Below, piece by piece: positions 1 to 8,305 of a stretch of 64,000 bases of DNA; position 1 is the stretch's first letter; the number at the start of each line of letters is the position of its first letter. The notes under the pieces were generated by a model. It was not told where the DNA came from, searched no databases, and saw only the letters and a program-made list of their open reading frames with translations. Both the position numbers and the translations under genes were made by a program. This stretch comes from Caprella mutica. Its lineage: Eukaryota; Arthropoda; Malacostraca; Amphipoda; Caprellidae. The DNA is taken from NCBI GenBank assembly GCA_947561585.1, contig CANNZV010002560.1, positions 29,219 to 93,218 on the forward strand, written 5' to 3'.

Positions 1-229
1 CCTGCCGCTTTTTCTTATCACTGTTGATGAAGGTTCCTTTCGTTGGAATTTTGTAGAGAATGCCTTCGTTAACAAGGTTTTCAATGGCTTTGCGAATGGT
101 CATATAAGAAAAACCGAGCTCACGTGCCAGTACCCGCTCGCCGGGGAGCTTGTCTATAAGGTCTTTACGCTGAATAGCATCCTTAATATGTTTTTCTACC
201 AGTAGGTACTTTGGTGTTGATTCGCTCAT
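1..229 (-). CDS. GntR-family transcriptional regulator (3' part lies outside the window)
   Basis: Only the first ~76 codons are inside the window; the gene runs off the left edge. Reading from the ATG at 229, the product starts MSESTPKYLLVEKHIKDAI and continues through a GntR-type winged helix-turn-helix: LPGERVLARELGFSYMTIRK is the recognition-helix segment and KGTF the start of the wing. The effector-binding domain is not visible, so HutC/UbiC-type and other subfamilies cannot be separated. It is divergent from the beta-glucan locus. A palindrome at 376-391 in its upstream region matches the operators in front of three glucanase-locus genes, so it is the obvious candidate local regulator with autoregulation. 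Family assignment is firm; the link to the operators is inference. Confidence 0.88.
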   Translation of the reverse strand, partial: MSESTPKYLLVEKHIKDAIQRKDLIDKLPGERVLARELGFSYMTIRKAIENLVNEGILYKIPTKGTFINSDKKKRQ

Positions 230-375
230 ATTTACTTGTACTTTCCATATTTTTTTATTTGGTAGGAGGCAGGCATGACCTGGAATAGTGACACCCTCAT
301 TTATGTATTATAGCAAGTCATGTACTTAAATCCCTTTATCTCTGGCTTCATTAGTGCAGCAGGCTACTAGTTTTA

Positions 376-391
376 TCTGCTACATAGCAGA
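376..391. promoter_or_regulatory. Candidate GntR operator upstream of gntR
   Basis: TCTGCTACATAGCAGA is palindromic except for its central two bases, and its core differs by one base from the TGCTATATAGCA sites at 636, 2565 and 8246. It lies ~150 bp upstream of the gntR start, suggesting autoregulation. Confidence 0.6.
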
Positions 392-606
392 TTTATTCCA
401 ATGACTCTACACCTATTGTAGCAATATTTTCAAGGGCAGCCTTCTGAAAATTTGTACGCTTTAGAGCGGTTGTGGCGTTCTAAGGTAATAGTTTAATAAT
501 TTCCATGGCTCATTCGCATGGCAATTATTTTGGATGAATAGAGTTTGTTGCAGGAAGTATCCATTTGATAAGTATCGGGTAACTATTGTATGGGGGTTTA
601 CTGATC

Positions 607-647
607 TTGATATGGCTTTGTCCGTGTGTTAGAAATGCTATATAGCA
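607..647 (+). promoter_or_regulatory. Promoter with GntR-type operator for the CBM lipoprotein gene
   Basis: TTGATA (607-612), 17-base spacer, TAGAAA (630-635), followed at once by the perfect palindrome TGCTATATAGCA (636-647). The operator abuts the -10 box and would cover the transcription start, the usual placement for a repressor. The same order and spacing recurs at 2536-2576 and, less perfectly, at 8218-8257. Confidence 0.7.
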
Positions 648-720
648 AATTTGAATTGGACCCAAACTCTGCTTTTGCTGAGTATTTGGTTGCTTTTATG
701 ACACTAGAGGAGATGTTGTT

Positions 721-2277
721 ATGGAGTTGAAAAGGTTTTTGTCTTGGCGTTGTACTTTATTAGCTTTAATTGTTGCTGTCAGTGTAGCCGGTTGCGGCGG
801 AGGTGACGGAAACGGTTATGGTGATGATTATGATGGTGGTGAAACTAATGTCGGTGGTACTGACACGGGTACTGACACGGGTACTGACACGGGTACTGAC
901 ACGGGTACTGACACGGGTACTGACACGGGTACTGACACGGGTACTGACACGGGTACTGACACGGGTACTGACACGGGTACTGACACGGGGACGGGCACAC
1001 CTGCTCCATTCGATAGTGGCTTGTTGCAAAACGGTGACTTTAGTAATGGAGTTGAAGGCTGGGAAGGTAACGCAAGAGATGTGCGTGTTGAGGGTGATAG
1101 CAGCTACAACTTTGCGGACATAGCCGTAGCGGGTAATGCTTTTGACGTAAATCTGAGTCAGGCGGTTACTATTGAGCGGGGTAAAACTTATATTTTGAGC
1201 TTTAAAGCTACGTCGAATGGTAATCGTACGTTGGTTGCAGGTATTGGGCTGAACCAGGATCCATGGACTAATAGCACAAGGGTTGTGGATCTTACGGCAG
1301 AGTGGAAGACGTTTAATTTGACGCTTTCTGCTACTGACTTTGGGCATGAGAATAGCCGTGTGTTGTTTGATATGGGAGCAGCGACTGGCCAGGTGCTAAT
1401 TGATGATGTTTCTCTGGTATTGGCACCATTTGATAGCGGGTTGCTGCAAAATGGTGGCTTTGACAATGGGGCTGATAACTGGACAGGCAATGCAGCTAAT
1501 GTGGTTGATGATGGTAGTGGTGCTAACAATATTAACTCAGCCGATGTAGCGACTGCCGGAGGTGCTTCCGATGTGAATCTAAGTCAGGTAGTGTCGATTG
1601 AGCAGGGCAAGGTTTATAGGCTTGGTTTTAAAGCCAAGTCCAATGGTAATCGTTCGTTGGTTGCTGGCATCGGTTTGAATCAGGATCCGTGGACAAATGA
1701 CACAAATACCGTGAATCTGACGTCGGAGTGGCAAACATTTAATCTGACACTTTCTGCAGCTGCTTTTGGTGGTACGAACAGTCGTGTGTTGTTTGATATG
1801 GGCGCAGCGACTGGTCAGGTACAAATCGATGATGTTTTATTAGCGGTAGTAGAATTCGATGATGGATTGTTGATAAACGGTGACTTTGAAAGTGGTGCGG
1901 ATAACTGGACGGGGAATGCTGCGAATGTGATTGATGATAATGGAAGTAAGGTTAACTTTGCCGATATAGCTGCGGCGGGTAATCCTTTTGATGTCAATCT
2001 CAGTCAGGTTGTGGCAATTGAGCAGGGTAAGAGTTATACGCTCAGCTTCAAGGGTAAATCCAATGGTAATCGTACACTGGACGCTGGTATTGGTCTGAAT
2101 CAGGATCCGTGGACAAATGATACAAATACTGTGAATCTGACGTCGGAGTGGCAGACGTTTACGTTAACATTATCCTCTGCTGGCTTTGGTAATACGAACA
2201 GCCGTGTGTTGTTTGATATGGGGGCGGCAACTGGCCAGGTAGTGATTGATGAGGTTTCTCTGGTTAAAAATGATTAA
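721..2277 (+). CDS. Lipoprotein with three CBM4/9-like carbohydrate-binding modules
   Basis: A 518-residue predicted lipoprotein. The N-terminus has a basic start, hydrophobic segment and lipobox VAGC near residue 25, then an acidic Gly/Asp-rich stretch and a 12-base tandem repeat encoding a (GTDT)n linker. Three ~135-residue modules follow, starting near residues 97, 237 and 379, each opening LLxNGxF and holding NxTGNA, LSQxVxIExGK and a conserved WTN. These features fit CenC-type CBM4/9 beta-sandwich modules. No catalytic domain is present, so it probably captures glucan at the cell surface, like a surface glycan-binding protein. It is the first gene of the locus, has its own operator-bearing promoter and a strong AGAGGAGA ribosome-binding site. 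Binding specificity is inferred from the neighbouring glucanases only. Confidence 0.82.
   Translation: MELKRFLSWRCTLLALIVAVSVAGCGGGDGNGYGDDYDGGETNVGGTDTGTDTGTDTGTDTGTDTGTDTGTDTGTDTGTDTGTDTGTDTGTGTPAPFDSGLLQNGDFSNGVEGWEGNARDVRVEGDSSYNFADIAVAGNAFDVNLSQAVTIERGKTYILSFKATSNGNRTLVAGIGLNQDPWTNSTRVVDLTAEWKTFNLTLSATDFGHENSRVLFDMGAATGQVLIDDVSLVLAPFDSGLLQNGGFDNGADNWTGNAANVVDDGSGANNINSADVATAGGASDVNLSQVVSIEQGKVYRLGFKAKSNGNRSLVAGIGLNQDPWTNDTNTVNLTSEWQTFNLTLSAAAFGGTNSRVLFDMGAATGQVQIDDVLLAVVEFDDGLLINGDFESGADNWTGNAANVIDDNGSKVNFADIAAAGNPFDVNLSQVVAIEQGKSYTLSFKGKSNGNRTLDAGIGLNQDPWTNDTNTVNLTSEWQTFTLTLSSAGFGNTNSRVLFDMGAATGQVVIDEVSLVKND
856..987 (+). repeat. 12-bp tandem repeat (GGTACTGACACG, 11 perfect copies)
   Basis: Eleven uninterrupted identical copies encode the Gly-Thr-Asp-Thr linker between the lipobox and the first binding module. 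The unit is a multiple of three, so copy-number change would alter linker length without a frameshift. Perfect identity at third positions indicates recent expansion. Confidence 0.95.
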
Positions 2278-2495
2278 TTAAAATTAGTTATTGATAATAA
2301 ATGGCGACTCAGTTGATGAAAGCGTCACTACTAATAAAGTCTGTGTTAGTAGTTCATTAGCTGGGTCGTTTTTGTGAAAATTTACTGATGTTTGTGCCTT
2401 TTTTCTGAAGGCGCATTTTCGATGCGATTGCATTGCTCTCCCCTCGTTTACCCGCCTTTGTGAAGGTTGTCATATTAGTTGATGCAACCCCATTT

Positions 2496-2512
2496 ATGCT
2501 ATATATCAGCAT
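2496..2512. promoter_or_regulatory. Degenerate second operator-like palindrome
   Basis: ATGCTATATATCAGCAT is a near-palindrome sharing TGCTATATA with the strong operator 69 bp downstream. It could be an auxiliary site; the spacing is not a clear multiple of a helical turn, so this is weak. Confidence 0.3.
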
Positions 2513-2535
2513 AATGCCCCGCTTTGTCTGAAGCC

Positions 2536-2576
2536 TTGACACTCTCTTATCTGCATGATAGAACTGCTATATAGCA
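2536..2576 (+). promoter_or_regulatory. Promoter with GntR-type operator for the GH16 gene
   Basis: TTGACA (2536-2541), 17-base spacer, TAGAAC (2559-2564), then the perfect palindrome TGCTATATAGCA (2565-2576). The -35 to operator distance is 23 bases, the same as at 607-647. Confidence 0.75.
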
Positions 2577-2667
2577 AAACTGAAGGGTATTTCTGTTTTT
2601 TTGTACTTTTAGAAATTTACTTATCAATAGAGTTTCCAGAGTGTCAAGCTACTGGAGGAGAACGATT

Positions 2668-5600
2668 ATGAAGTTGAAAAGGTTGATGTTTTGGCAGCGA
2701 TTCTTGCCAGTTGCCTTAGCTGCAGCAGTTGCTGTCGGTTGTAGTGATAGTGATGATGACGATAGTACCGGGGGAGCCAGTGATGGTGGAACTGTTGTAG
2801 AAAATGAAACCACGGATACTGACTATGAAATGGTCTGGTCGGATGGCTTTGATGTTGCCACTGGTCTTTCTTCAGCGAAATGGAATGTCGAAGTGGGTTA
2901 CGGCCCGAATGGTGCTGGTTGGGGGAATGATGAAAGTCAGCTCTACACCGATTCTCCGGATAACCTGAAAATTGTTCAGGATCCTGGCAATGCTGCAAAT
3001 GGCATGTTGTCAATAACAGCTCGTTGTGATTCCGGTAATTGCGGTGTTCGCGATGGCAGTATCACTTCTGCGAAAATTAATACCAAGGATAAATTTGAAT
3101 TTAAATACGGCAAGGTAGAGGCACGCATCAAAACGCCTGATGGCAAATCAGCCTGGCCTGCATTCTGGATGCTGGGAGCTGGTTATCCTGAAACAAGTTG
3201 GCCGCACTCCGGTGAAATTGACATTATGGAGCAGCATCAGGCCCATTCGGACAATAAAACGACCCATGCTACGGTTCATTGGGCTGATGAGACGAAGGCC
3301 GCAGGGCAGGAATGGACTTACTTTACTCAATATAAGCAATTTGCTAATCCGGTCACCTCTGATTTCCATGTCTACGGACTTGAGTGGGATGAAAAGCAAA
3401 TCACAGCATCAATAGATGGAGAAACCTTCTATACAAAAACGATTGATGCTGCTGTTATGGGAGAGCTACAGAAGCCTTTTTATATGCTTTTGAATGTAGC
3501 AGTTGATGGCACGCTGGGTGGTGCTCCTGATGCCATTAAAACGGCACCTCAGGAAATGTTGGTTGATTGGGTTAAGGTCTTCCAAAAGCCTGGTCAGACA
3601 TCGGAGATTGGCTCTGGCAACACTACTGATGCTGAGACCGATGGCGAAAGTAATGGCGGAGGCACAGAACCTGCTGCTAATGTCATCGCGCTGTTTAGTG
3701 ATACCTATACGCAGATGAATGGCGTCGATTACAATCCTGACTGGGGGCAAACTACAGTTTATACGACTGAATCCCTGGGAGACGGCAATGATATTATCAA
3801 GTTAAGTAGCTTTAATTTCCAGGGTTTTGATTTTTCTGCTAACCCACAAGATTTATCAGCAATGACTACTTTGCATTTGGGTTTTCGTACGACAAATGAA
3901 ATTACAGCTGACTCAGAGTTTAAAGTGAAGTTGGTCGATTTCGGTGCTAACAGTGCTTTCGATGGCGGTGATGATTCTGAGCATGAGTTGACCTTTAATG
4001 CCAGCAGTACGCCTGCTCTGGTTAAGGATAGCTGGATTAGTTTCGAAATTCCGTTATCAGATTTTACCGGAATGGCGAGTAAAAAGGCCGTGTCACAACT
4101 CGTAGTGTCTGGTGCCAATGGTTTAGACACGGTTTACCTGGATAACATATATTTCTCCGGCAATGGTGATGCTGGCAGTGATACCGGGACTGATGGCGAA
4201 GCTGGCAACGGTACTGATACCAGTGGCAGTGCTGGTTCAGCACCGGCAGCAGCGGCGGCAACTCCAGCCCACAGTACAGCTGATGTCACTTCTATTTTCA
4301 GTGATGCGTACACGAATGTGAGTGACGTGGATTACAATCCGGGCTGGGGACAGTCTACTGTAATGACCGGCGTGGAAATTGGTGGCAATCCGACGCTTAG
4401 GTATACAAACCTAAATTACCAGGGCATCGATTTCTCGGCTAATGTTCAGGATCTGTCTGCGATGAAGTCTCTGCACCTTGATGTTTGGACACCAGATGAG
4501 CCTTCTAGCCGTGCACGGCGTGCGTTACGATTGCCTGAGGGCGCACAGCTGAAGGTTAAGTTGGTTGATTTTGGTGCGGATGGTGCGTTTGAAGGTGGTG
4601 ATGATACTGAACATGAATTAATCATTGATGCAAATACTACGCCTGCGCTAACTGCTGGTGGTTGGATTGGTTACGATATTTCATTGAGTGACTTTAGTGG
4701 CTTGACGAATAAGACAGCTGTTGCACAGATAGTTATTTCCGGGACTAATGGCCTGGCTACCTTGTATCTCGATAATATTTATTTCCATAACGGTGAAGGT
4801 ACGACTACTTTTGGTACGTCTGCTGCTGCTGATGATGGTGTTCATTATCTTTATGCTTCAGATACAAATGCGAATCCCCTTGATTTGATTCCCGATACTG
4901 ACTTTATTTATAGCGAATGGGGGTCGGGTTCTCAGTTGGATGGTGGTTTTACTGGTGATGCTACTTATAGCCCTGTTTTCCAGGTTAGAAGTGGAAGCGG
5001 TTGGGGAGCTCCTGCTGCGGTACTTGGCTTTTCCAGTTTAGAGAAAGGTTTTGCAGAGAAATATAGCTGTCTGACTTTTAAGTTAAAGGGTGGGCCTTCC
5101 AACCAACTCACTGTTAACTTTGCCTCTGATGGCTATCATGCGAGTGAGGCTCGTTTTTATGGATCAAACTGGGCTGACCTGGGTGATGGCTGGAGAGATG
5201 TATCTATTCCTCTCGCAGCTTTCCCTAATCGTTCTTTGTATACCGGGTTTGCGGTTCATACCGGTTATGGTAATGGCGGAACTTTGCTACTGACCGATAT
5301 TGCGTTTACGGATGCTGACTGTGTTCGTGGCGGTAATGGTGAAATTGTTAGTGGTGTGGGTGCTCCTCCTCCTCCTGCTCCTAATTATGATGATGGTGTT
5401 ACTTACTTTTACTCATCAAATACATTCACGATGCCTTGGGATTTAGTGCCGGATACTGATTATGGGTTTAGTGATTGGGGCTCCGGATCTGCATTTAATG
5501 GTGACTATACTGCTGATACTACTTATAGCCCTGTTTTCCAGGTTAAAAGTGGCACGGGCTGGGGTGCACATAATGCTGTTGTTGCTTTTAATCAGTTAAC

Positions 5601-6219
5601 TGCAGGTTTTGCGCAGAATCATAGTTGCCTGGCCTTTAAAGTGAAGAACCTGCCAACTGACGATATTCGGGTTAAGTTCGCCTCGGGTGGCGCGCCTGAA
5701 CGAGAGGTCTCTTTCTCTGTATCTGGGAATTCGTCTGACCTTGCTGGTGGTTGGAAGGCTGTATCACTACCACTCTCTAGTTTTCCTGACATAGCCAGTT
5801 ACACTGAGTTTGCTCTTTTAGCTGCGGCTGGTACTGAAGCAGACTTCTTGCTGACTGATATTGGGCTTCTTGAAGATGGCACGACATGTCCTGCGGCCCC
5901 TGTGGCTCCGACCTTAACATTGACAGTATCTGTCAGTGGCACACCAGGCTCGGTTGGTATTACCGGCCCTTGGTGGGGATGGGGTGCAGGCCCGGTAGCC
6001 ACTGATAATGGTGACGGCACGTGGACTGTTACCATGGATCCAATACCAACGGCTGATATGGAGTACTTATGGGTTGTTGATGGTGTGCAGGAAAATCTGG
6101 TAGATAATTCTCCGCAGAATTTCAACTGTACGCCCGTGACGGATTGGTGGAGCTATGCAAACCGTCAATGGTCTGTTGGTTCAGGAAATGTAACTGATAC
6201 TTATGATTCCTGTTCTTAG
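2668..6219 (+). CDS. Multidomain GH16 endo-beta-glucanase (laminarinase-like) lipoprotein
   Basis: A 1183-residue predicted lipoprotein; the ATG at 2668 is chosen over an upstream GTG because it follows GGAGGAG and begins a lipoprotein signal ending AVGC. A GH16 domain spans roughly residues 50-310 with the catalytic signature E183-I-D185-I-M-E188 and a Trp-rich substrate cleft, as in endo-beta-1,3-glucanases. It is followed by two ~165-residue repeats (about 336-496 and 537-708, each ending LYLDNIYF-like), two ~165-residue repeats of another type (about 723-885 and 908-1075, each beginning DDGVxYxY and holding WGSGS), and a C-terminal ~100-residue Trp-rich domain. Linkers are Gly/Thr/Asp/Ala-rich. 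The non-catalytic domains are probably glucan-binding. GH16 also includes other specificities; laminarin is the likely substrate because of the GH30 and phosphorylase neighbours. Confidence 0.88.
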   Translation: MKLKRLMFWQRFLPVALAAAVAVGCSDSDDDDSTGGASDGGTVVENETTDTDYEMVWSDGFDVATGLSSAKWNVEVGYGPNGAGWGNDESQLYTDSPDNLKIVQDPGNAANGMLSITARCDSGNCGVRDGSITSAKINTKDKFEFKYGKVEARIKTPDGKSAWPAFWMLGAGYPETSWPHSGEIDIMEQHQAHSDNKTTHATVHWADETKAAGQEWTYFTQYKQFANPVTSDFHVYGLEWDEKQITASIDGETFYTKTIDAAVMGELQKPFYMLLNVAVDGTLGGAPDAIKTAPQEMLVDWVKVFQKPGQTSEIGSGNTTDAETDGESNGGGTEPAANVIALFSDTYTQMNGVDYNPDWGQTTVYTTESLGDGNDIIKLSSFNFQGFDFSANPQDLSAMTTLHLGFRTTNEITADSEFKVKLVDFGANSAFDGGDDSEHELTFNASSTPALVKDSWISFEIPLSDFTGMASKKAVSQLVVSGANGLDTVYLDNIYFSGNGDAGSDTGTDGEAGNGTDTSGSAGSAPAAAAATPAHSTADVTSIFSDAYTNVSDVDYNPGWGQSTVMTGVEIGGNPTLRYTNLNYQGIDFSANVQDLSAMKSLHLDVWTPDEPSSRARRALRLPEGAQLKVKLVDFGADGAFEGGDDTEHELIIDANTTPALTAGGWIGYDISLSDFSGLTNKTAVAQIVISGTNGLATLYLDNIYFHNGEGTTTFGTSAAADDGVHYLYASDTNANPLDLIPDTDFIYSEWGSGSQLDGGFTGDATYSPVFQVRSGSGWGAPAAVLGFSSLEKGFAEKYSCLTFKLKGGPSNQLTVNFASDGYHASEARFYGSNWADLGDGWRDVSIPLAAFPNRSLYTGFAVHTGYGNGGTLLLTDIAFTDADCVRGGNGEIVSGVGAPPPPAPNYDDGVTYFYSSNTFTMPWDLVPDTDYGFSDWGSGSAFNGDYTADTTYSPVFQVKSGTGWGAHNAVVAFNQLTAGFAQNHSCLAFKVKNLPTDDIRVKFASGGAPEREVSFSVSGNSSDLAGGWKAVSLPLSSFPDIASYTEFALLAAAGTEADFLLTDIGLLEDGTTCPAAPVAPTLTLTVSVSGTPGSVGITGPWWGWGAGPVATDNGDGTWTVTMDPIPTADMEYLWVVDGVQENLVDNSPQNFNCTPVTDWWSYANRQWSVGSGNVTDTYDSCS

Positions 6220-6249
6220 CTACTTTTAGTTTTATTAAGTAAAGCTCTG

Positions 6250-6287
6250 GCGGAAAGTTAAAGAAATTTGGCTTTCCGCTGTTTTTT
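6250..6287 (+). terminator. Rho-independent terminator after the GH16 gene
   Basis: GCGGAAAG (6250-6257) pairs perfectly with CTTTCCGC (6272-6279), followed by a run of six T. Confidence 0.85.
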
Positions 6288-6426
6288 AGTAGCAATATAA
6301 AAAATGTGCACTTTAGTTAATTGCATGCATAAACTATTCAAGGGTTTCGCATCATAGGAAATCATCAAATAAAGTTAAGTTTATTGTTATTGTATTTAAC
6401 TGATGCCTTAATTGGTCGAATCCGAT

Positions 6427-8034
6427 ATGGAAAACTACAATTTAGAAGCAATGTCTGAGGTTCTGCAAACTTCAGAGCAAGGCGATAACATCACACCCAA
6501 AGCCAACATCACCTTCAAGGATGGTCAGGCTGAAGGCAATATCATCAAAATCCAGCCAGACAAATTAAAACAAACCCTGTCCGGCATAGGCACCTCCTTC
6601 ACCGAGTCCTCAGCCTTCGTGCTAGCTCATCTGGAGCCTGAAAAACGCGCCGAAGTGATGCAGAAAATCTTTTCCGAAGAAGGCGCGAATTTTTCACTAA
6701 CCCGCACCCATGTCGGTTCTTGTGATTTTAGTGTTGAAGGTCACTATTCCTACGCTGATACAGTGGGTGATAAAGAGCTAAAACACTTCTCGATCCAGCC
6801 AGATAAGGATGGCTTTAAAGCTAGCCAATACTCGGGCATTAAAGATGAAACCTTTGATCTATTGCCGATGATCAAGCAGGCGCAAGCCATTAAAGCAAAA
6901 CAGCAGGACAGTACTTTAAGTATTATCGCCTCTGCCTGGACAGCCCCGGCATGGATGAAGGATAACGAAAGCTGGCACGATCCCGGTACGGCGGAAAACA
7001 ATTATCAGGGTACAGGTGGTTCATTAAAACCGCAGTATGAAGCAACGTATGCGGATTACTTAGTCAAATACCTTGATGCTTATCAAGCAGAAGGCGTGGA
7101 AATCTGGGGAATGACACCGGTCAATGAGCCACATGGCAATAATGGCCAGTGGGAGAGTATGCACTTTACCCCTGAATCCCAGAATGATTTTATCAAGAAT
7201 TATCTTGGTCCCAAGTTATACAGAGCTGGCTATCAGACTCTGCAACTATTGATTTTTGATCAGAATCGAGATGGCCTGGAAGAGTGGACTGAGGTGATTT
7301 ATAACGACCCTGTTTCTGCTCAGTATGTGAATGGTGCGGCGGTACACTGGTATGAAAGTACCTACAAGGTGGCCGAAGATGTATTGGAGCGAGTGCATAA
7401 AAAATACCCGGATTACTCGATAATTCATACGGAAGGTTGTATTGATGATTTGGGTAAGGATGCGCCAGAGGGGGTGGGTGACCCGATTGGCTTTAAGGAG
7501 TCTGGCTGGTTTGATAATGATCAATTCTGGTGGAAAAAAAACGCAACAGACTGGGCGTACACAGTGCCCTGGCAGGGTGTAAAGGTTGATGATCATCCTA
7601 TGTATATACCGGTGCATCGTTATGCGCGTAATATTATTGTAAGTTTAAACCACTGGATGGCTGGCTGGGTAGACTGGAACATAGTATTGAATAAGCGTGG
7701 TGGGCCGAATCATGTTGGTAACTACTGTGGTGCACCGATTATGATCGATACTGAGTCGGGTTATGTCTACTACACCCCAATATACTACATCCTGGCTCAG
7801 CTTAGTCGCACGATCCGTCCTGGTGATCGTGCTGTGCAGGCGGATGCGTTGGTACCCGAGAAACTCAAAAACTCGCTTTATACCTGTGCCTCCCTCAATG
7901 ACGAGCGCCTGCTGACTGTGCAGGTGTTCAACGTTGAAAAGCACGAGCTGCAGTTTGCTTTGCAGGTTGGGGCTCAGCATGCACCGGTAACTATTCCGGC
8001 AAACTGCCTACAGACCTTGCGCATACAACTCTAG
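6427..8034 (+). CDS. GH30 glycoside hydrolase (beta-1,6-glucanase/glucosylceramidase type), no signal peptide
   Basis: A 535-residue GH30 enzyme if the ATG at 6427 is used; a TTG at 6412 would add five residues, and neither has a strong ribosome-binding site. The clan GH-A catalytic pair is visible: acid/base Glu234 in TPVNEP and nucleophile Glu336 in IIHTEGC, with the GH30 SAWTAPAWMK segment upstream. GH30 enzymes include beta-1,6-glucanases that debranch laminarin and beta-glucosylceramidases. No signal peptide or lipobox is present (the start is MENYNLEAMSEV), so the protein is predicted to act in the cytoplasm on imported branched oligosaccharides, unlike the exported GH16. A terminator separates it from the GH16 gene; no TGCTATATAGCA site is seen upstream. 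Family is secure, substrate inferred. Confidence 0.85.
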   Translation: MENYNLEAMSEVLQTSEQGDNITPKANITFKDGQAEGNIIKIQPDKLKQTLSGIGTSFTESSAFVLAHLEPEKRAEVMQKIFSEEGANFSLTRTHVGSCDFSVEGHYSYADTVGDKELKHFSIQPDKDGFKASQYSGIKDETFDLLPMIKQAQAIKAKQQDSTLSIIASAWTAPAWMKDNESWHDPGTAENNYQGTGGSLKPQYEATYADYLVKYLDAYQAEGVEIWGMTPVNEPHGNNGQWESMHFTPESQNDFIKNYLGPKLYRAGYQTLQLLIFDQNRDGLEEWTEVIYNDPVSAQYVNGAAVHWYESTYKVAEDVLERVHKKYPDYSIIHTEGCIDDLGKDAPEGVGDPIGFKESGWFDNDQFWWKKNATDWAYTVPWQGVKVDDHPMYIPVHRYARNIIVSLNHWMAGWVDWNIVLNKRGGPNHVGNYCGAPIMIDTESGYVYYTPIYYILAQLSRTIRPGDRAVQADALVPEKLKNSLYTCASLNDERLLTVQVFNVEKHELQFALQVGAQHAPVTIPANCLQTLRIQL

Positions 8035-8069
8035 TTTTTCTTCTAAGGTTGGTCTCACTTCATATATTA

Positions 8070-8093
8070 GCCGCAGTGTACTAGTGCTGCGGC
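8070..8093 (+). terminator. Hairpin after the GH30 gene
   Basis: GCCGCAG and CTGCGGC form a perfect 7-bp stem with a 10-base loop, 36 bases after the GH30 stop. No T-run follows, so it may be a weak terminator or an mRNA 3'-end stabiliser. Confidence 0.4.
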
Positions 8094-8105
8094 CACCTCT
8101 ATCTG

Positions 8106-8185
8106 TAAGTAGCATGGCAAAAGCTTTCAAACGTGCGAAAGGATGTAGACGTAAAAATACTTGATGGTTTTTGCATGCGGGCTTA
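8106..8185 (+). repeat. Dispersed inverted-terminus element, copy A (80 bp)
   Basis: Starts TAAGTAGCATGGCAAAA and ends TTTTGCATGCGGGCTTA; the ends are imperfect inverted repeats. The internal segment GGATGTAGACGTAAAAATA is identical to copy B at 12068-12160. It lies 71 bases after the GH30 stop, on the same strand. Confidence 0.75.
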
Positions 8186-8217
8186 CGGTTTTCTTTATGA
8201 AGGGGAGGTTCAGTTTC

Positions 8218-8257
8218 TTGACATGGTTTAGGTGTTTGTGCAAACTGCTATATAGCT
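8218..8257 (+). promoter_or_regulatory. Promoter with GntR-type operator for the glycosidase-barrel gene
   Basis: TTGACA (8218-8223), 17 bases, CAAACT as a poor -10 (8241-8246), and TGCTATATAGCT (8246-8257), one base off the perfect operator. The -35 to operator distance is 22 bases against 23 at the other two promoters. Confidence 0.62.
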
Positions 8258-8305
8258 GTTGTTTTTGTGTGTCCGTGTTTTACAAATCTTGATATTGAGG
8301 AAGCT

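Larger units (their letters stand above)
230..720. other. Divergent intergenic region between gntR and the CBM lipoprotein
   Basis: About 490 bases with no convincing gene. It is AT-rich and contains the candidate gntR operator (376-391), a degenerate half-site TGTATTATAGCA at 304-315 close to the gntR start, and the promoter plus operator of the CBM lipoprotein gene (607-647). A good ribosome-binding site, AGAGGAGA, precedes the ATG at 721. Confidence 0.7.
2278..2667. other. Intergenic region before the GH16 gene
   Basis: About 390 bases without a supported gene. It holds an imperfect palindrome ATGCTATATATCAGCAT (2496-2512) that resembles the operator family, then the GH16 promoter and operator (2536-2576). 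The GH16 ribosome-binding site GGAGGAG ends a few bases before the ATG at 2668. Confidence 0.65.

Noticed and set aside
856..987. CRISPR-like repeats
   Set aside because: The 12-bp units are directly abutting with no spacers and lie in frame inside a coding linker.
766..1347. Long minus-strand ORF across the linker repeat
   Set aside because: It is a shadow produced by the in-frame 12-bp repeat (poly Arg-Val-Ser-Thr); the plus strand has a lipobox, ribosome-binding site and conserved domains.
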